This document shows, piece by piece, positions 11,765-19,880 of a stretch of 24,002 bases of DNA. The notes below the pieces were generated by a model, which worked only from the letters and a program-made list of their open reading frames with translations, had not been told where the DNA came from and searched no databases. The position numbers and the translations under genes were made by a program. How positions within the stretch are numbered: position 1 is the first letter of the stretch; each line of letters begins with the position of its first letter. The DNA is from a virus: IMG/VR virus record IMGVR_UViG_3300042691_013928, positions 1 through 24,002 of that record, one strand, 5' to 3'.

Positions 11765-13858
11765 ATGGCAGACAACGTAGGATACACACCCGGAACAGGT
11801 GCGACGGTAGCCGCTGACGACATCAGCGGAGTTTTGCATCAGCGCGTTAAAATTGGCGTTGGTGGCGATGGTGTTGCGGTTGATGTGTCATCCAGCAACC
11901 CGATGCCGGTCAGCGGTACTGTGACGGCAAACACCGGCCTGTCTCAACCTCTGACGGACAGCCAACTTCGCGCCGCAGCCGTTCCGGTGAGCGGTACTTT
12001 TTTTCAAGCAACTCAACCTGTCAGTATCGCAGCGTCTGTTCCTGTTACAGGTCCGTTGACTGACGCTCAACTTCGCGCAAGTGCTGTCCCGGTGAGTGGC
12101 ACGTTCTTTCAGGCAACACAGCCAGTTTCCGCAGCATCGTTGCCGCTGCCTTCCGGCGCATCAACAGAAACCACTCTGGCAGCAGTCGAGGTGAATACGT
12201 CGACCATTGCGTCATCTACCTTTACCATTGACTCCAAAACACCCGCTCTTGTTTCCGGCCGTGTTCCGGTCGATGGCTCTGGCGTCACCCAGCCGGTGAG
12301 TGGCACGTTCTGGCAGGCAACTCAACCCGTCTCCGCTGCTTCCCTTCCGCTGCCGTCTGGAGCAGCCACCGAAACCACTCTGGCAGCCGTCGAGGTAGAC
12401 ACCTCGGCCATTGCGACATCGACCTCCGGCATCAACGGCAAACTCGCCACGCTATCGACTCGCGTTCTCGACAACGAGGCTTCCGGCGCACCCGTCCGCG
12501 CAATCGGTCAGGAAATCTGGAACGTGTCGTTTTCCGAGGTTGGAGCGTCGGTCATTTCCAACCAATTTCAGACACCGACAATCGGAACAGGCGTCTCATA
12601 CAACCAAGCATCCGGCGCACTCAACATTGTTGCAGGAACCACTGCTAGAGCCGAGTTCTTTACCCGCAGCGTCCAAAATTGGCGCGGCGCAATGCGCCTC
12701 AAGTTCTCGATTGTTGCGTCACAACGTATCGCCAACAACAACTTGGCCGTCATGCTGGCCGATCTGATTGGCGAAGGTCTGACCGTCACAATCAACTCGG
12801 CTACAAGCATCACTGTTGCCCAATCGGGTCATGCTTTCGCTTCAACCAGCGTCGGCCAGTTCGTTCAAGTCGGCAATATCGTCGGTGCCGCTGGTGTTCC
12901 CGGTCGTTACGCTATTGCATCGGTCGTTGCTGGTACTTCGTACACACTCACCGTGGCTGGCTGGCCTGCATCCGGTAGCTGCACAGCGACGGTCTTCGGG
13001 CATTCGTATGTCCGCAATCTTGTCACCGGTACGACGGCCACAAACATCAACGTCGATGCACAGCGTCGCGGTTGGGCTACTGGCGACACCGCCGCAACGA
13101 TCAACACAACGGCGTCTCCCGGTACGATTATCACTTGCGAGTTGACCGGACGCGAAGTGTTTTGGGCGGATCAGCTTCGAGCGACAACGACGACGCCTAC
13201 TGTTAGTCTTCGAGCCAACCGCCTCGAAAACATTCCAGACGACAATCTGGATCTGTACCTGTTCGTCTGGTCGTTCAACGGCACGACCGCACCAGCCACA
13301 TCAACGACATGGACAATTTCGTTTTGCACGGTTGAGAAGTTCGCCAATATGCCCGTCTATATTCAGGGCAATCGGGCGCAGGGCGCGATGAATCCGCTGC
13401 CGGTGACACAATCGGGAACGGTAACCGTAAGCGGTACTGTTACTGCCAACATCGGCACAGGCTCAATTGCGGCAGGAACAAACGTCATTGGTGACGTAGG
13501 CCAACAATATCGAGGCAACGCCACAGGTGCCGCCTCGGGAGCGCATTTGGTGAGCGCAGCAACAACCAACGCCACCATTGTCAAAGGTTCGGCTGGTCGT
13601 GTTCTAGGCTGGGCATTGGCCAACACCAACGCAGCGTTTCGATACGTTAAGCTGCACAACCAGACCACAACTCCGACCGCAGGAACTGGAGTTGTCCGCA
13701 CAATTGCCATCCCTCCAAACAGTTTGGCTCAAATGAAACTTGAAGGCGGCATCGCATTTTCCACGGGCATCGGCCTTACGACCGTCACTGGAGCCGCAGA
13801 CGCCGACACAGCGGCGGTCGGGGTGGGTGACATCGTTGGTGAACTTTTCTTTGCGTAA
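11765..13858 (+). CDS. Large repeat-containing tail appendage/fibre protein
   Basis: The 697-residue product is rich in Thr, Ser, Ala, Gly and Val, with only two cysteines. The N-part (62-122) has a near-duplicate, PLTD.QLRA.AVPVSGTFFQ with ATQPVS following, at 62-87 and 97-122. A second duplicate (SGTF[F/W]QATQPVSAASLPLP plus SGA.TETTLAAVEV) is at 111-143 and 178-211. The middle (245-530) is beta-rich with several Trp/Phe positions, like a ligand-binding or fibre domain. The C-part (587-697) reads AHLVSAATTNATIVKGSAGR ... EGGIAFSTGIG ... VGDIVGELFFA, a module I associate with many phage virion proteins. It is likely a trimeric virion appendage or fibre. TAA lies directly before a 59-aa gene. 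Receptor binding is an inference. Confidence 0.8.
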   Translation: MADNVGYTPGTGATVAADDISGVLHQRVKIGVGGDGVAVDVSSSNPMPVSGTVTANTGLSQPLTDSQLRAAAVPVSGTFFQATQPVSIAASVPVTGPLTDAQLRASAVPVSGTFFQATQPVSAASLPLPSGASTETTLAAVEVNTSTIASSTFTIDSKTPALVSGRVPVDGSGVTQPVSGTFWQATQPVSAASLPLPSGAATETTLAAVEVDTSAIATSTSGINGKLATLSTRVLDNEASGAPVRAIGQEIWNVSFSEVGASVISNQFQTPTIGTGVSYNQASGALNIVAGTTARAEFFTRSVQNWRGAMRLKFSIVASQRIANNNLAVMLADLIGEGLTVTINSATSITVAQSGHAFASTSVGQFVQVGNIVGAAGVPGRYAIASVVAGTSYTLTVAGWPASGSCTATVFGHSYVRNLVTGTTATNINVDAQRRGWATGDTAATINTTASPGTIITCELTGREVFWADQLRATTTTPTVSLRANRLENIPDDNLDLYLFVWSFNGTTAPATSTTWTISFCTVEKFANMPVYIQGNRAQGAMNPLPVTQSGTVTVSGTVTANIGTGSIAAGTNVIGDVGQQYRGNATGAASGAHLVSAATTNATIVKGSAGRVLGWALANTNAAFRYVKLHNQTTTPTAGTGVVRTIAIPPNSLAQMKLEGGIAFSTGIGLTTVTGAADADTAAVGVGDIVGELFFA
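11948..12130 (+). repeat. Tandem 26-residue repeat in the appendage protein
   Basis: Two copies, encoded at 11948-12025 and 12053-12130, read PLTD.QLRA.AVPVSGTFFQ followed by ATQPVS. They differ at a few residues and at many silent positions. They are separated by a 9-residue spacer (IAASVPVTG). This is a protein-level duplication of a fibre-type element; the DNA copies have diverged. Confidence 0.8.
12095..12397 (+). repeat. Second duplicated block in the appendage protein
   Basis: Copies are encoded at 12095-12193 and 12296-12397. The shared core is QATQPVSAASLPLPSGA followed by TETTLAAVEV, so 'QATQPVS' occurs three times in the protein. The spacing between the copies is about 67 residues. 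This looks like stepwise duplication and extension of a beta-type shaft. Confidence 0.75.
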
Positions 13859-13859
13859 A

Positions 13860-14039
13860 ATGAAGGTCCTGCGTTTTACTCGAGACTGCTGGGTAAGCGG
13901 CGTGTTCTACGCAGCCAACCAACCTGTTGCGTTTGGAAACCCTCCTTCTGATCAGCTCATTTCAAATGGTGACGCAATAGAAGTGACTGGAATTGGCTGC
14001 TGGACAGACCACGAAACTAATCTAGGTCGATTGGCGTAA
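13860..14039 (+). CDS. Small 59-aa protein, SH3-like phage accessory type
   Basis: I take ATG 13860, immediately after the preceding TAA. An in-frame ATG at 13740 lies inside the 697-aa gene and would add a basic, shadow-like leader. The product starts KVLRFTRDCWVSGVFYAANQ and continues with QLISNGDAIEVTG. This matches the common small phage pattern 'MKV.fl.d..v.G..Y..G..v......a..Li..G.aeev', a small beta-barrel (DUF7210-like) usually found near structural genes. The function is not established. Its stop is shared by one base with the next tiny gene (taATG at 14037-14041). The family call is from memory of the pattern. Confidence 0.7.
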   Translation: MKVLRFTRDCWVSGVFYAANQPVAFGNPPSDQLISNGDAIEVTGIGCWTDHETNLGRLA

Positions 14040-14197
14040 TGCTCCTCACCATTCTTTCAAACCAAGGATCTTCGCCATCCAACAAGTTCTGGATCAAAAT
14101 ATCTGGAACTTGGAAGGAAGCGATTACTTGGATTAAGATTTCGGGCGTTTGGAAGCAGTCTACGCCTAAGATTAAAATTGCGGGAATTTGGAGATAA
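14039..14197 (+). CDS. Tiny protein with three W-I-K-I-S-G-x-W-K repeats (52 aa)
   Basis: ATG at 14039 shares a base with the previous TAA, and TAA ends it at 14195-14197. The 52-residue product has a short leader (MLLTILSNQGSSPSN) and then three copies of one beta-hairpin-like unit: FWIKISGTWK (17-26), WIKISGVWK (31-39) and IKIAGIWR (45-52). Units of the type '(W/Y)(V/I)K(V/I)(S/G)G.W(K/R)' occur in phage and prophage fibre-linked proteins. They may form a small repeat solenoid or a binding knob. It sits between the SH3-like small gene and the collagen-like fibre gene in the tail operon. The frame is supported by tight coupling on the left and a GAGGA site for the next gene just after it. 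The function is unknown. Confidence 0.8.
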   Translation: MLLTILSNQGSSPSNKFWIKISGTWKEAITWIKISGVWKQSTPKIKIAGIWR

Positions 14198-14212
14198 GAG
14201 GACCATTTTTAT

Positions 14213-15394
14213 ATGAGCTGCACCAACCCATACGTCGTCAACATTCCAGGCCCTCGCGGTCAGGCTGGAACGAACGGAACAAATGGGACGAACGGCGTTG
14301 ATGCCTTCACATACACGACGGCTCAATTCTTTGTTCCTCCTCTTGGCGGATACGTTGTTGTTCAGGTCGATAACAGCTCGTTTTTGCCGGAATCCATTCA
14401 AGGTCAGTTCTTTGTTTCTGTTCAGGGATGCGGATACATGCAGGTTGCGGATGTCGTGGGTTTGAATGTAACGCTCGGTAATCCTGCTGCCGGTCTTCTT
14501 GGTATTCCGAATGCGATTCCTACAACCCTGATTCCTGTAGGAGCGTTGATTACGTTGGCTGGAGCGATTGGGCCTCAAGGTGCTGCCGGTGTGTCTGGCG
14601 GTGCGCCGGTTGGAGCTTCATACATCTGCCGGACATCGGACGTAACTTTGACAAACGAGACAGCTCTTGACTCGCTTGCTGCCGGTTACATGAAAACCGC
14701 TGGGTCTAGCGGTGCTGGTGCTGTCTCGACCGTTGCTACGGTTCCGGTCGGCGACATCAGCGGTACGTTGCCGATTGCAAAGGGTGGAACGGGCGTAACC
14801 ACAGTTCCTACTAATGGCCAACTTCCCATCGGAAATGGAACCGGATACACGGTGGCCGCATTGACGGCAGGTTCTGGCATCGCGATTACGAATGGAGCAG
14901 GGGCGATTACCATCGCGGCAACCGCCGCAGCATCGTTCAACTACGTCACGTTTACGCGGAGGGTGACTGGAACACCCGGTTCTGGCGCGCCTGACGTTGG
15001 CGCAAGTCTGACTAAGAACCCGTTTAGTTTGACCGATTTCCCGTCTGGATCTTGGAACGGGATTGATACTGCATCTGGATTTACCGCATCGACCGGACGG
15101 TTTACAGCAGCTCTTTCTGGATATTACAGGATTGATGTTGCGCTGATGTTAAGTGCATACACGGGAACCGCGTCTTCGGTTTCTTTCAGAATCAGAAAGA
15201 ACGGAGTTACGGACATAGGGCCTACAAATTCTCAATCAACAAACTCTACAAGTATTTCTGGTCCGTTTTTCATTCAGTACATCGATCAAGCGTCTGCTGG
15301 CGATTATTACGAGGTTTTGGTTACAACCGGACCGTTGAACGGGTATTACGTTCGAGAAGGGGCATCGTTCTCCATCCAGCGTATTCAGGCTTAA
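14213..15394 (+). CDS. Collagen-like tail fibre with C1q-like C-terminal domain
   Basis: ATG at 14213 is preceded by GAGGA (14198-14202). The 393-residue product has a collagen-like Gly-x-y run, GPRGQAGTNGTNGTNG (13-28), and a short second one, GPQGAAG (120-126). A fibre-shaft element follows, GTLPIAKGGTGVTTVPTNGQ (184-203), and then a beta-rich stretch. The end, residues ~285-393, resembles a C1q/TNF-type trimeric head: TASTGRFTAALSGYYRIDVA, SSVSFRIRKNG and GASFSIQRI. C1q-like domains often form binding heads on trimers. It is a likely side fibre or tip that contacts the host. The collagen-like part is short, so it may serve as a trimerisation clamp and not as a long rod. Confidence 0.85.
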   Translation: MSCTNPYVVNIPGPRGQAGTNGTNGTNGVDAFTYTTAQFFVPPLGGYVVVQVDNSSFLPESIQGQFFVSVQGCGYMQVADVVGLNVTLGNPAAGLLGIPNAIPTTLIPVGALITLAGAIGPQGAAGVSGGAPVGASYICRTSDVTLTNETALDSLAAGYMKTAGSSGAGAVSTVATVPVGDISGTLPIAKGGTGVTTVPTNGQLPIGNGTGYTVAALTAGSGIAITNGAGAITIAATAAASFNYVTFTRRVTGTPGSGAPDVGASLTKNPFSLTDFPSGSWNGIDTASGFTASTGRFTAALSGYYRIDVALMLSAYTGTASSVSFRIRKNGVTDIGPTNSQSTNSTSISGPFFIQYIDQASAGDYYEVLVTTGPLNGYYVREGASFSIQRIQA

Positions 15395-15397
15395 ACC

Positions 15398-17251
15398 ATG
15401 AGCGAACGCGCACCACGCAGGTACACGGACGGATCTGTTACCTTTGAGGGTGGCATTGATGCTGGCGTGATGCCTTCCGAGGTGGAAAAGAATCAGGTTG
15501 CGTTCGCCGTCAATGCCAACTTCCGCGAAGGATTTGTCTCTCCTCGCCCCGGTTACGTTCAAAAAGACTACGACCTCTGCGTCAGTATCACCGCTGACAA
15601 TGCCGAGATTACCGCAGATCAGACGAACGTGACGGCGGACGGTTGGTCGGAGGATTGCTACGGCCCTCAAGGTCTTACCGGCACGTTCCAATGCGCGCTG
15701 CCATACATCTCGGACGATGGACGTACGTTCATCCTGATGCTGATCAGTGGTAAAGTGTGGCTTTACAACTGCCTTGAGAACAAGGCGCAAAACCTCACGC
15801 TGTCCGCTGACTTAGAGAATCCTTCCAACCTGCTCGATGGCTGGATGGTTCAAGCTGAGAACTTCGTCGTTATCCAAGACGGCTTCAGCAAGCCGCTCAT
15901 CTTCAACGGAACAAGCCTGCGTCGAGCTAAGGACGATGAAATCAAGTGCGGCAGAGTGATGGCCTACGTCAATGGCCGCATCTGGTACGCACTGCCGAAC
16001 GGCTTTTCATTCCGAGCTACCGACATCGTTTATGGAGACGGTACGCGAGCCAGCGTTCTCAAAGAAACCGAGAACACCTTCCTCAATGAAGGTGGTGACT
16101 TTGCGGTTCCGTCGGATTCAGGCGGCATCACGGCAATGGCCGTCCCAGGCAATCCAGACACATCGCTTGGCCAAGGACCGCTTCTTGTCTTCACGCCTCG
16201 TTACGTCTTCAGCGTCCAAGCTCCTGTAGACCGTGATGTTTGGAAGAACCTGAACTATCCCATTCAGGCTATCAGCTTGCTGACCAGCGGCGCGTTAGGC
16301 GCACGGTCGGCCATCACCGTCAATGGCGATGTTTTCTACCGAGCTATCGACGGCATCCGTTCGTTCATCATTGCTCGCCGGTCGTTCACCGATTGGGGCA
16401 ACACACCGATCAGTGGGGAGATGACGCCCATCGTCGAGAACGATCAGACAAACCTTTTGTGGGCCAGCTCTGCGGTTGTTTTCGATAACCGTTTGCTGAT
16501 GACCTCTCAGCCTCGTTTCGATTCAGAGGGAGTCATTCACAAGGCTATATCCGTGTTGGATATGGAGCTTATCACTTCGATGCGGAAGAAAGCTCCTCCA
16601 GCTTGGTCGGGAATCTGGACGGGCTTGAACATCTTGCAGCTCGTCAAGACCGAGAACGCTTACGGAGACGCTTGCTTTGCGATTGCTCGCGGGTCGGACG
16701 ACACGATCCAGATTTGGGAAATCACCAAGTCTGAAAGGTTTGACATGAACTTGAGTGCGACTCCCAAGAAGGAAATCGAATGGCAGGTGCAGACTCGCGC
16801 CTACAACTTCGAGGTTCCGTTTGGCTTGAAGCGACTCGATTCCGGTGACTTGTTCATTGATGAGCTTGAGGGCGATGTCTCCTTCAATGTCACCTATCGA
16901 CCGGACCAGTATCCCGGCTGGATCGAGTGGATCGACTTTGCTGAATGCGCGACTGTGACGCAGTGCTTGGATCTTTGTCCGATTACGAACTTCAAGGCGC
17001 AGTACCGGCCTAAGATGCGTTTCCCGACTCCATCGGATTTGCCGTGTAACGCGACGATCAGCACTCCCGCTCGCAATCTTTACGAGGTTCAGGTCATGCT
17101 GACTATCATGGGGTATTGCCGTATCAAGAGTCTTCGAGTTCACGCCTACGACATTCAGGAATCGAGTGTTGGCGAGTGCCGAACTGCCTTCCCTGCTTGC
17201 ACACCGCTTGATGTCTGCGATGTCAATCCTCTGACCTACTCGTCAGAATAG
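15398..17251 (+). CDS. Large virion structural protein, tail hub/nozzle-like, unknown family
   Basis: The 617-residue product has no signal or membrane segment and looks beta-rich, with repeated 'V..G.iwy' strand patterns (118-124, 190-197, 269-275). A three-fold heptad motif ITAD/ITAD/VTAD lies at residues 64-81. Near the C-terminus, KRLDSGDLFIDELEGDVSFN plus VTYRPDQYPGW (478-508) is followed by a Cys-rich tail: Cys517, Cys523, Cys527, Cys550, Cys574, Cys594, Cys601, Cys607. Proteins of this length between fibre and adaptor genes in short-tailed phages often form the nozzle or hub. P22 gp10 and T7 gp12 are roles to consider, but I see no direct homology. No clear ribosome binding site precedes ATG 15398, so it may be coupled to the fibre gene stop four bases upstream. 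Confidence 0.7.
   Translation: MSERAPRRYTDGSVTFEGGIDAGVMPSEVEKNQVAFAVNANFREGFVSPRPGYVQKDYDLCVSITADNAEITADQTNVTADGWSEDCYGPQGLTGTFQCALPYISDDGRTFILMLISGKVWLYNCLENKAQNLTLSADLENPSNLLDGWMVQAENFVVIQDGFSKPLIFNGTSLRRAKDDEIKCGRVMAYVNGRIWYALPNGFSFRATDIVYGDGTRASVLKETENTFLNEGGDFAVPSDSGGITAMAVPGNPDTSLGQGPLLVFTPRYVFSVQAPVDRDVWKNLNYPIQAISLLTSGALGARSAITVNGDVFYRAIDGIRSFIIARRSFTDWGNTPISGEMTPIVENDQTNLLWASSAVVFDNRLLMTSQPRFDSEGVIHKAISVLDMELITSMRKKAPPAWSGIWTGLNILQLVKTENAYGDACFAIARGSDDTIQIWEITKSERFDMNLSATPKKEIEWQVQTRAYNFEVPFGLKRLDSGDLFIDELEGDVSFNVTYRPDQYPGWIEWIDFAECATVTQCLDLCPITNFKAQYRPKMRFPTPSDLPCNATISTPARNLYEVQVMLTIMGYCRIKSLRVHAYDIQESSVGECRTAFPACTPLDVCDVNPLTYSSE
15587..15640 (+). repeat. Three-fold ITAD heptad repeat in the 617-aa structural protein
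   Basis: Residues 64-81 read ITADNAEITADQTNVTAD: three ITAD/VTAD units spaced exactly seven residues apart. The DNA units are diverged, so this is a protein-level repeat. It may be a short beta-solenoid turn or a flexible linker. Confidence 0.8.
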
Positions 17252-17261
17252 TCTTAGAATT

Positions 17262-18065
17262 ATGCCAAACCTTACTCTCATCACTCTTACTCCGCCGAGT
17301 CTGCCGGTTGGATATTGTCCGCTCAATTACCAGACGTTGGCCAACGACATTATCAGCGGCACTCAAGCGACGTTCAACAGCTCGATTGGAAACTCGTTCT
17401 TCAATTACGGGGCATCGACGCCTGCGCTGAACAATCAGGTTTATCCGTGGTTGGACGAGAACGGTGAGTGGTGGGTGCGCGTCAGTGGATACTGGGCAAG
17501 AAAGAATCCTATTCCTGCCAACGGTCCTGAACGGCGCATCTTCGTTGGTACTGCTGCTGATGTCCTAAGCTACGACGGTGGCGACGGAACCTCGACATCA
17601 ACAAATGTGACTTCCGGCCCAATGTGGGAGGTTGACACAGCTTTCGATGCTCGATTCCCGGTTGGCGTTGGAGCTTTTGCGGCAAGCGGTACGGTGAATG
17701 TTCAGGGGACGACGACCACCACATCTATTGCTGGTGAAGACAAGCATACCCTGACCGTTCCTGAAACCGCATTCAACGAGCATACTCACGGTGTTGCTCA
17801 ACTCATTGCCCCCGCAAACGACGATTACTACCTCGTCAACAAGTCATGGACTGGACTTGGTTCGTACCCGACACAGATCCTTCAAGGTGCTGCTGGAACA
17901 GGTGGCGGCGGTTCTGGGCCGAGTATCACGACCGGAGATGTCGGAACAACGAACGCTGACAAGACTGGCAACGACAGTCAGAACGCCATCGGGCATAACA
18001 ATCTTCCGCCATTTTACGGTGTTTACTTTATCAAGCGAACGGGCCGAGTCTACTACACCAAATGA
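17262..18065 (+). CDS. Phage tail-collar/fibre tip protein (Collar-domain-like)
   Basis: The 267-residue product shows the phage collar pattern in its second half: DARFPVGVGAFAASGTVNVQ (129-148), GEDKHTLTVPETAFNEHTHG (158-177), a glycine-rich loop (GTGGGGSG, 212-219), and NNLPPFYGVYFIKRTGRVYY (246-265). The 'H.L...E.p.HtH' and 'PPy..v.fiir' elements are those of the Collar/microcystin-dependent protein family. Several members are short tail fibres, and HxH motifs in some fibre tips bind iron. The first ~125 residues are beta-like with a WLDENGEWWVRVSGYW stretch. It lies 10 bases after the 617-aa gene and overlaps the next gene by ATGA (18062-18065). The role is inferred as fibre tip or collar. 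Confidence 0.85.
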   Translation: MPNLTLITLTPPSLPVGYCPLNYQTLANDIISGTQATFNSSIGNSFFNYGASTPALNNQVYPWLDENGEWWVRVSGYWARKNPIPANGPERRIFVGTAADVLSYDGGDGTSTSTNVTSGPMWEVDTAFDARFPVGVGAFAASGTVNVQGTTTTTSIAGEDKHTLTVPETAFNEHTHGVAQLIAPANDDYYLVNKSWTGLGSYPTQILQGAAGTGGGGSGPSITTGDVGTTNADKTGNDSQNAIGHNNLPPFYGVYFIKRTGRVYYTK

Positions 18066-19033
18066 AGCTTATCGTTCAGGACATCCGCTCGACAATCGCT
18101 CGGGTTATCGGCACATGTGTCGATGATCAGCGCGTTTACGACTACATCAACCAAGCGTGTCGAAGGCTTCTACACAAGGGCTTGTGGGCGGGTTCTTACG
18201 GACGATTCACCGTTTGCACCGTAGACGGATGCATCACTTGGCCTCGTTCAATCGAAACCATCGAAGCCGTAGCAGACTGCTGCGGAACAGGATCTGTTCG
18301 CAACCAATGGTATGAATTCCAAGAAACCGGATTCGGACTCCTCAGCGGATGCAACCCGTGCGCGGGAAAACAGCTCGTTGATCGTGGTACTGTTGTTTCA
18401 TATCGCGATATGTCTGGCGGCATCAACAGCTACATTCGAGTTTATCCTGGCGATGCTTCAGATGTCGGCAAAACGATAACGCTCCAAGGCTACGACTCGA
18501 ACGGACAATGGATTCGCACCCAATCAGGTGGCGCATGGATTGACGGCGAAAAGCTGACGCTCGCTTTGCCGTACGTTCAGTCTTCCAAGAAATTCACCGC
18601 ACTGACCGGAGTCATCAGGGAGGCAACAAATACCGCATCGCGGCTCTACGAGTACAACCAGACAATTTTTGCCGAGGTAGATCTTGCCGTGTATGACCCG
18701 GACGAGACGTTGCCGCAATATCGCCGTAGCCTCTGGACTGGTCGAAACAGCGATTGCTGCACTCAGACTGTCACGGTCATCGGCAAGATGCGTCATATCA
18801 ACGCGACGAGCGTGAATGACTACCTCATCCCCCCGTGTCCCGATGCCATCAAGCTGATGGTTATGGCCATTCGCAAGGAGGAGAACGATTTGATTCAGGA
18901 AGCAGTGGCCTACGAAGCCAAAGCTGTTCAAGCTGTGCAGGAGCAAACGATGCAGTATCTGGGTGACGCAGTCGCGACGATACGCATGGTAGGCGTCGGA
19001 TTGAACGGCGGAGGGTTTTCTCAATGGTTCTGA
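18062..19033 (+). CDS. Tail adaptor/tubular-like protein, Cys-rich (323 aa)
   Basis: ATG at 18062 overlaps the collar gene stop. The N-part has VYDYINQACRRLLHKGLW (25-42), like the helical opening 'v.dyiNeA...L...g.w' of head-tail adaptor and tail-tubular-A-type proteins that bind the portal. The middle is beta-rich with a VYPGDASDVGKTITLQGYDS stretch (127-146). The end is helical with many Glu/Lys/Gln (270-300). Ten cysteines include DCCG (72-75), CNPC (97-100) and DCC (231-233), unusual for a cytosolic virion protein. It lies between tail-tip and ejection-type genes, which supports a tail-tube or adaptor role. I cannot confirm a T7 gp11-like relation without a profile search. Confidence 0.7.
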   Translation: MKLIVQDIRSTIARVIGTCVDDQRVYDYINQACRRLLHKGLWAGSYGRFTVCTVDGCITWPRSIETIEAVADCCGTGSVRNQWYEFQETGFGLLSGCNPCAGKQLVDRGTVVSYRDMSGGINSYIRVYPGDASDVGKTITLQGYDSNGQWIRTQSGGAWIDGEKLTLALPYVQSSKKFTALTGVIREATNTASRLYEYNQTIFAEVDLAVYDPDETLPQYRRSLWTGRNSDCCTQTVTVIGKMRHINATSVNDYLIPPCPDAIKLMVMAIRKEENDLIQEAVAYEAKAVQAVQEQTMQYLGDAVATIRMVGVGLNGGGFSQWF

Positions 19034-19036
19034 ACC

Positions 19037-19043
19037 AAAAGGA
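19037..19043 (+). promoter_or_regulatory. Ribosome binding site AAAAGGA for the 272-aa gene
   Basis: AAAAGGA ends six bases before ATG 19050 in a 16-base gap after the adaptor-like gene. It fixes the start of the glycine-zipper protein, whose N-terminus is the key feature for its function. Confidence 0.6.
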
Positions 19044-19049
19044 TAATTT

Positions 19050-19868
19050 ATGGCAATAGGTGCAGCAATTCTTGGTGGAGCGGGAATCTCCGCTGTCGGC
19101 AGTTTGCTTGGCGGGCTTTTTGGTGGCAAGAAGCCGAAGGTTCCTGAGCTGAAGCCAATTAACTTCGAGCAGGAGCAGACCAACGCTATCCGGCAAAACA
19201 TTGCCGCGCTTGAGCCTGCCACCAAGTTGGCCGAGAAGACTACATCCGCAGAACAGTCATTGCTTGAAACTCAGCTTCGCCGTGCGATTCCTGGCTATGA
19301 CCAGATCGTTCAGCAGGCTGGGCAGAATATCGGCGCAGCCTTGCGCGGTGAGCTTTCACCCGAGGTTTCCGCTCAGGTTCAACGCTCGACTGCTGGACGC
19401 GCTTTGTCTGGTGGATTTGGAGCTGGTTCTGGATTCGGTCGTTCGCTTACCGCTCGCGATTTGGGTCTGACATCAATGCAGATCCAAAATCAGGGTCTTG
19501 CTCAAGCTCAGAACTTCATCCAGCAGCAGCGCACGTTTGGCATGGCGCAACCGTTCTCCGTGAGCAGCATGTTCATCACGCCGTCTCAACGGATTGGGGC
19601 GTTACAAGAGCAACAGTCCAGAATGTACGGACGCGATTTGACTGCTGCTCAAGTGGCTGCTGCTCCGTCGCCGATGCAGCAGGCGGCGCAGACTGCGTTC
19701 ACCAACTTTGGCGGAACTGTTGGTGGCGCATTGTCGCAGTATGGCCTTTCCAGCGCATTGATGTCTGATTACTCCAACATGATGCGCCAAACGCCTCAAA
19801 TCGATGTTCCGAATCTGATGGCTCCGCCGCCTTCAATGTCCGCTCCTAGTGTCAGATTCGGACCTTAA
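19050..19868 (+). CDS. Putative internal virion/ejection protein with N-terminal glycine zipper
   Basis: The 272-residue product starts with a glycine-zipper membrane-like segment, IGAAILGGAGISAVGSLLGG (residues 3-22), ending in the basic GGKKPKVPELK. The rest is Gln/Ala/Ser/Gly-rich and helical, with SLLETQLRRAIPGYDQIVQQ, several QQ/NQ runs, a GFGAGSGFG stretch and a proline-rich tail. This type, with a short Gly-zipper N-terminus and a Q/A-rich body, is typical of DNA ejection or internal virion proteins (the role of T7 gp14 or P22 gp7). Such proteins insert into host membranes during infection. The two genes after it have the same style. Assignment is by composition and position. Confidence 0.75.
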   Translation: MAIGAAILGGAGISAVGSLLGGLFGGKKPKVPELKPINFEQEQTNAIRQNIAALEPATKLAEKTTSAEQSLLETQLRRAIPGYDQIVQQAGQNIGAALRGELSPEVSAQVQRSTAGRALSGGFGAGSGFGRSLTARDLGLTSMQIQNQGLAQAQNFIQQQRTFGMAQPFSVSSMFITPSQRIGALQEQQSRMYGRDLTAAQVAAAPSPMQQAAQTAFTNFGGTVGGALSQYGLSSALMSDYSNMMRQTPQIDVPNLMAPPPSMSAPSVRFGP

Positions 19869-19880
19869 AAAGATCATTCT

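Noticed and set aside
11997-12003. Run of seven T as a programmed frameshift site
   Set aside because: The 697-aa frame continues for over 600 codons after it, and no alternative frame with a credible product begins there.
11948-12397. Regular repeats considered as a CRISPR array or mobile repeat
   Set aside because: The copies are in-frame protein repeats with diverged DNA and unequal spacing, within one long gene. There are no unique equal-length spacers.
14057-14578. 173-aa open frame on the - strand over the small WIKISG gene and fibre gene
   Set aside because: It is an Asn/Arg/Ser-rich antisense shadow of the fibre and small-gene codons, with no ribosome binding site or neighbouring - strand gene.
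16523-17143. 206-aa open frame on the - strand
   Set aside because: It is antisense to the 617-aa structural gene, with no recognisable motif and no coupling to other genes.
18524-19225. 233-aa open frame on the - strand
   Set aside because: It is antisense to the adaptor-like and glycine-zipper genes. Its composition and lack of a start signal mark it as a shadow.
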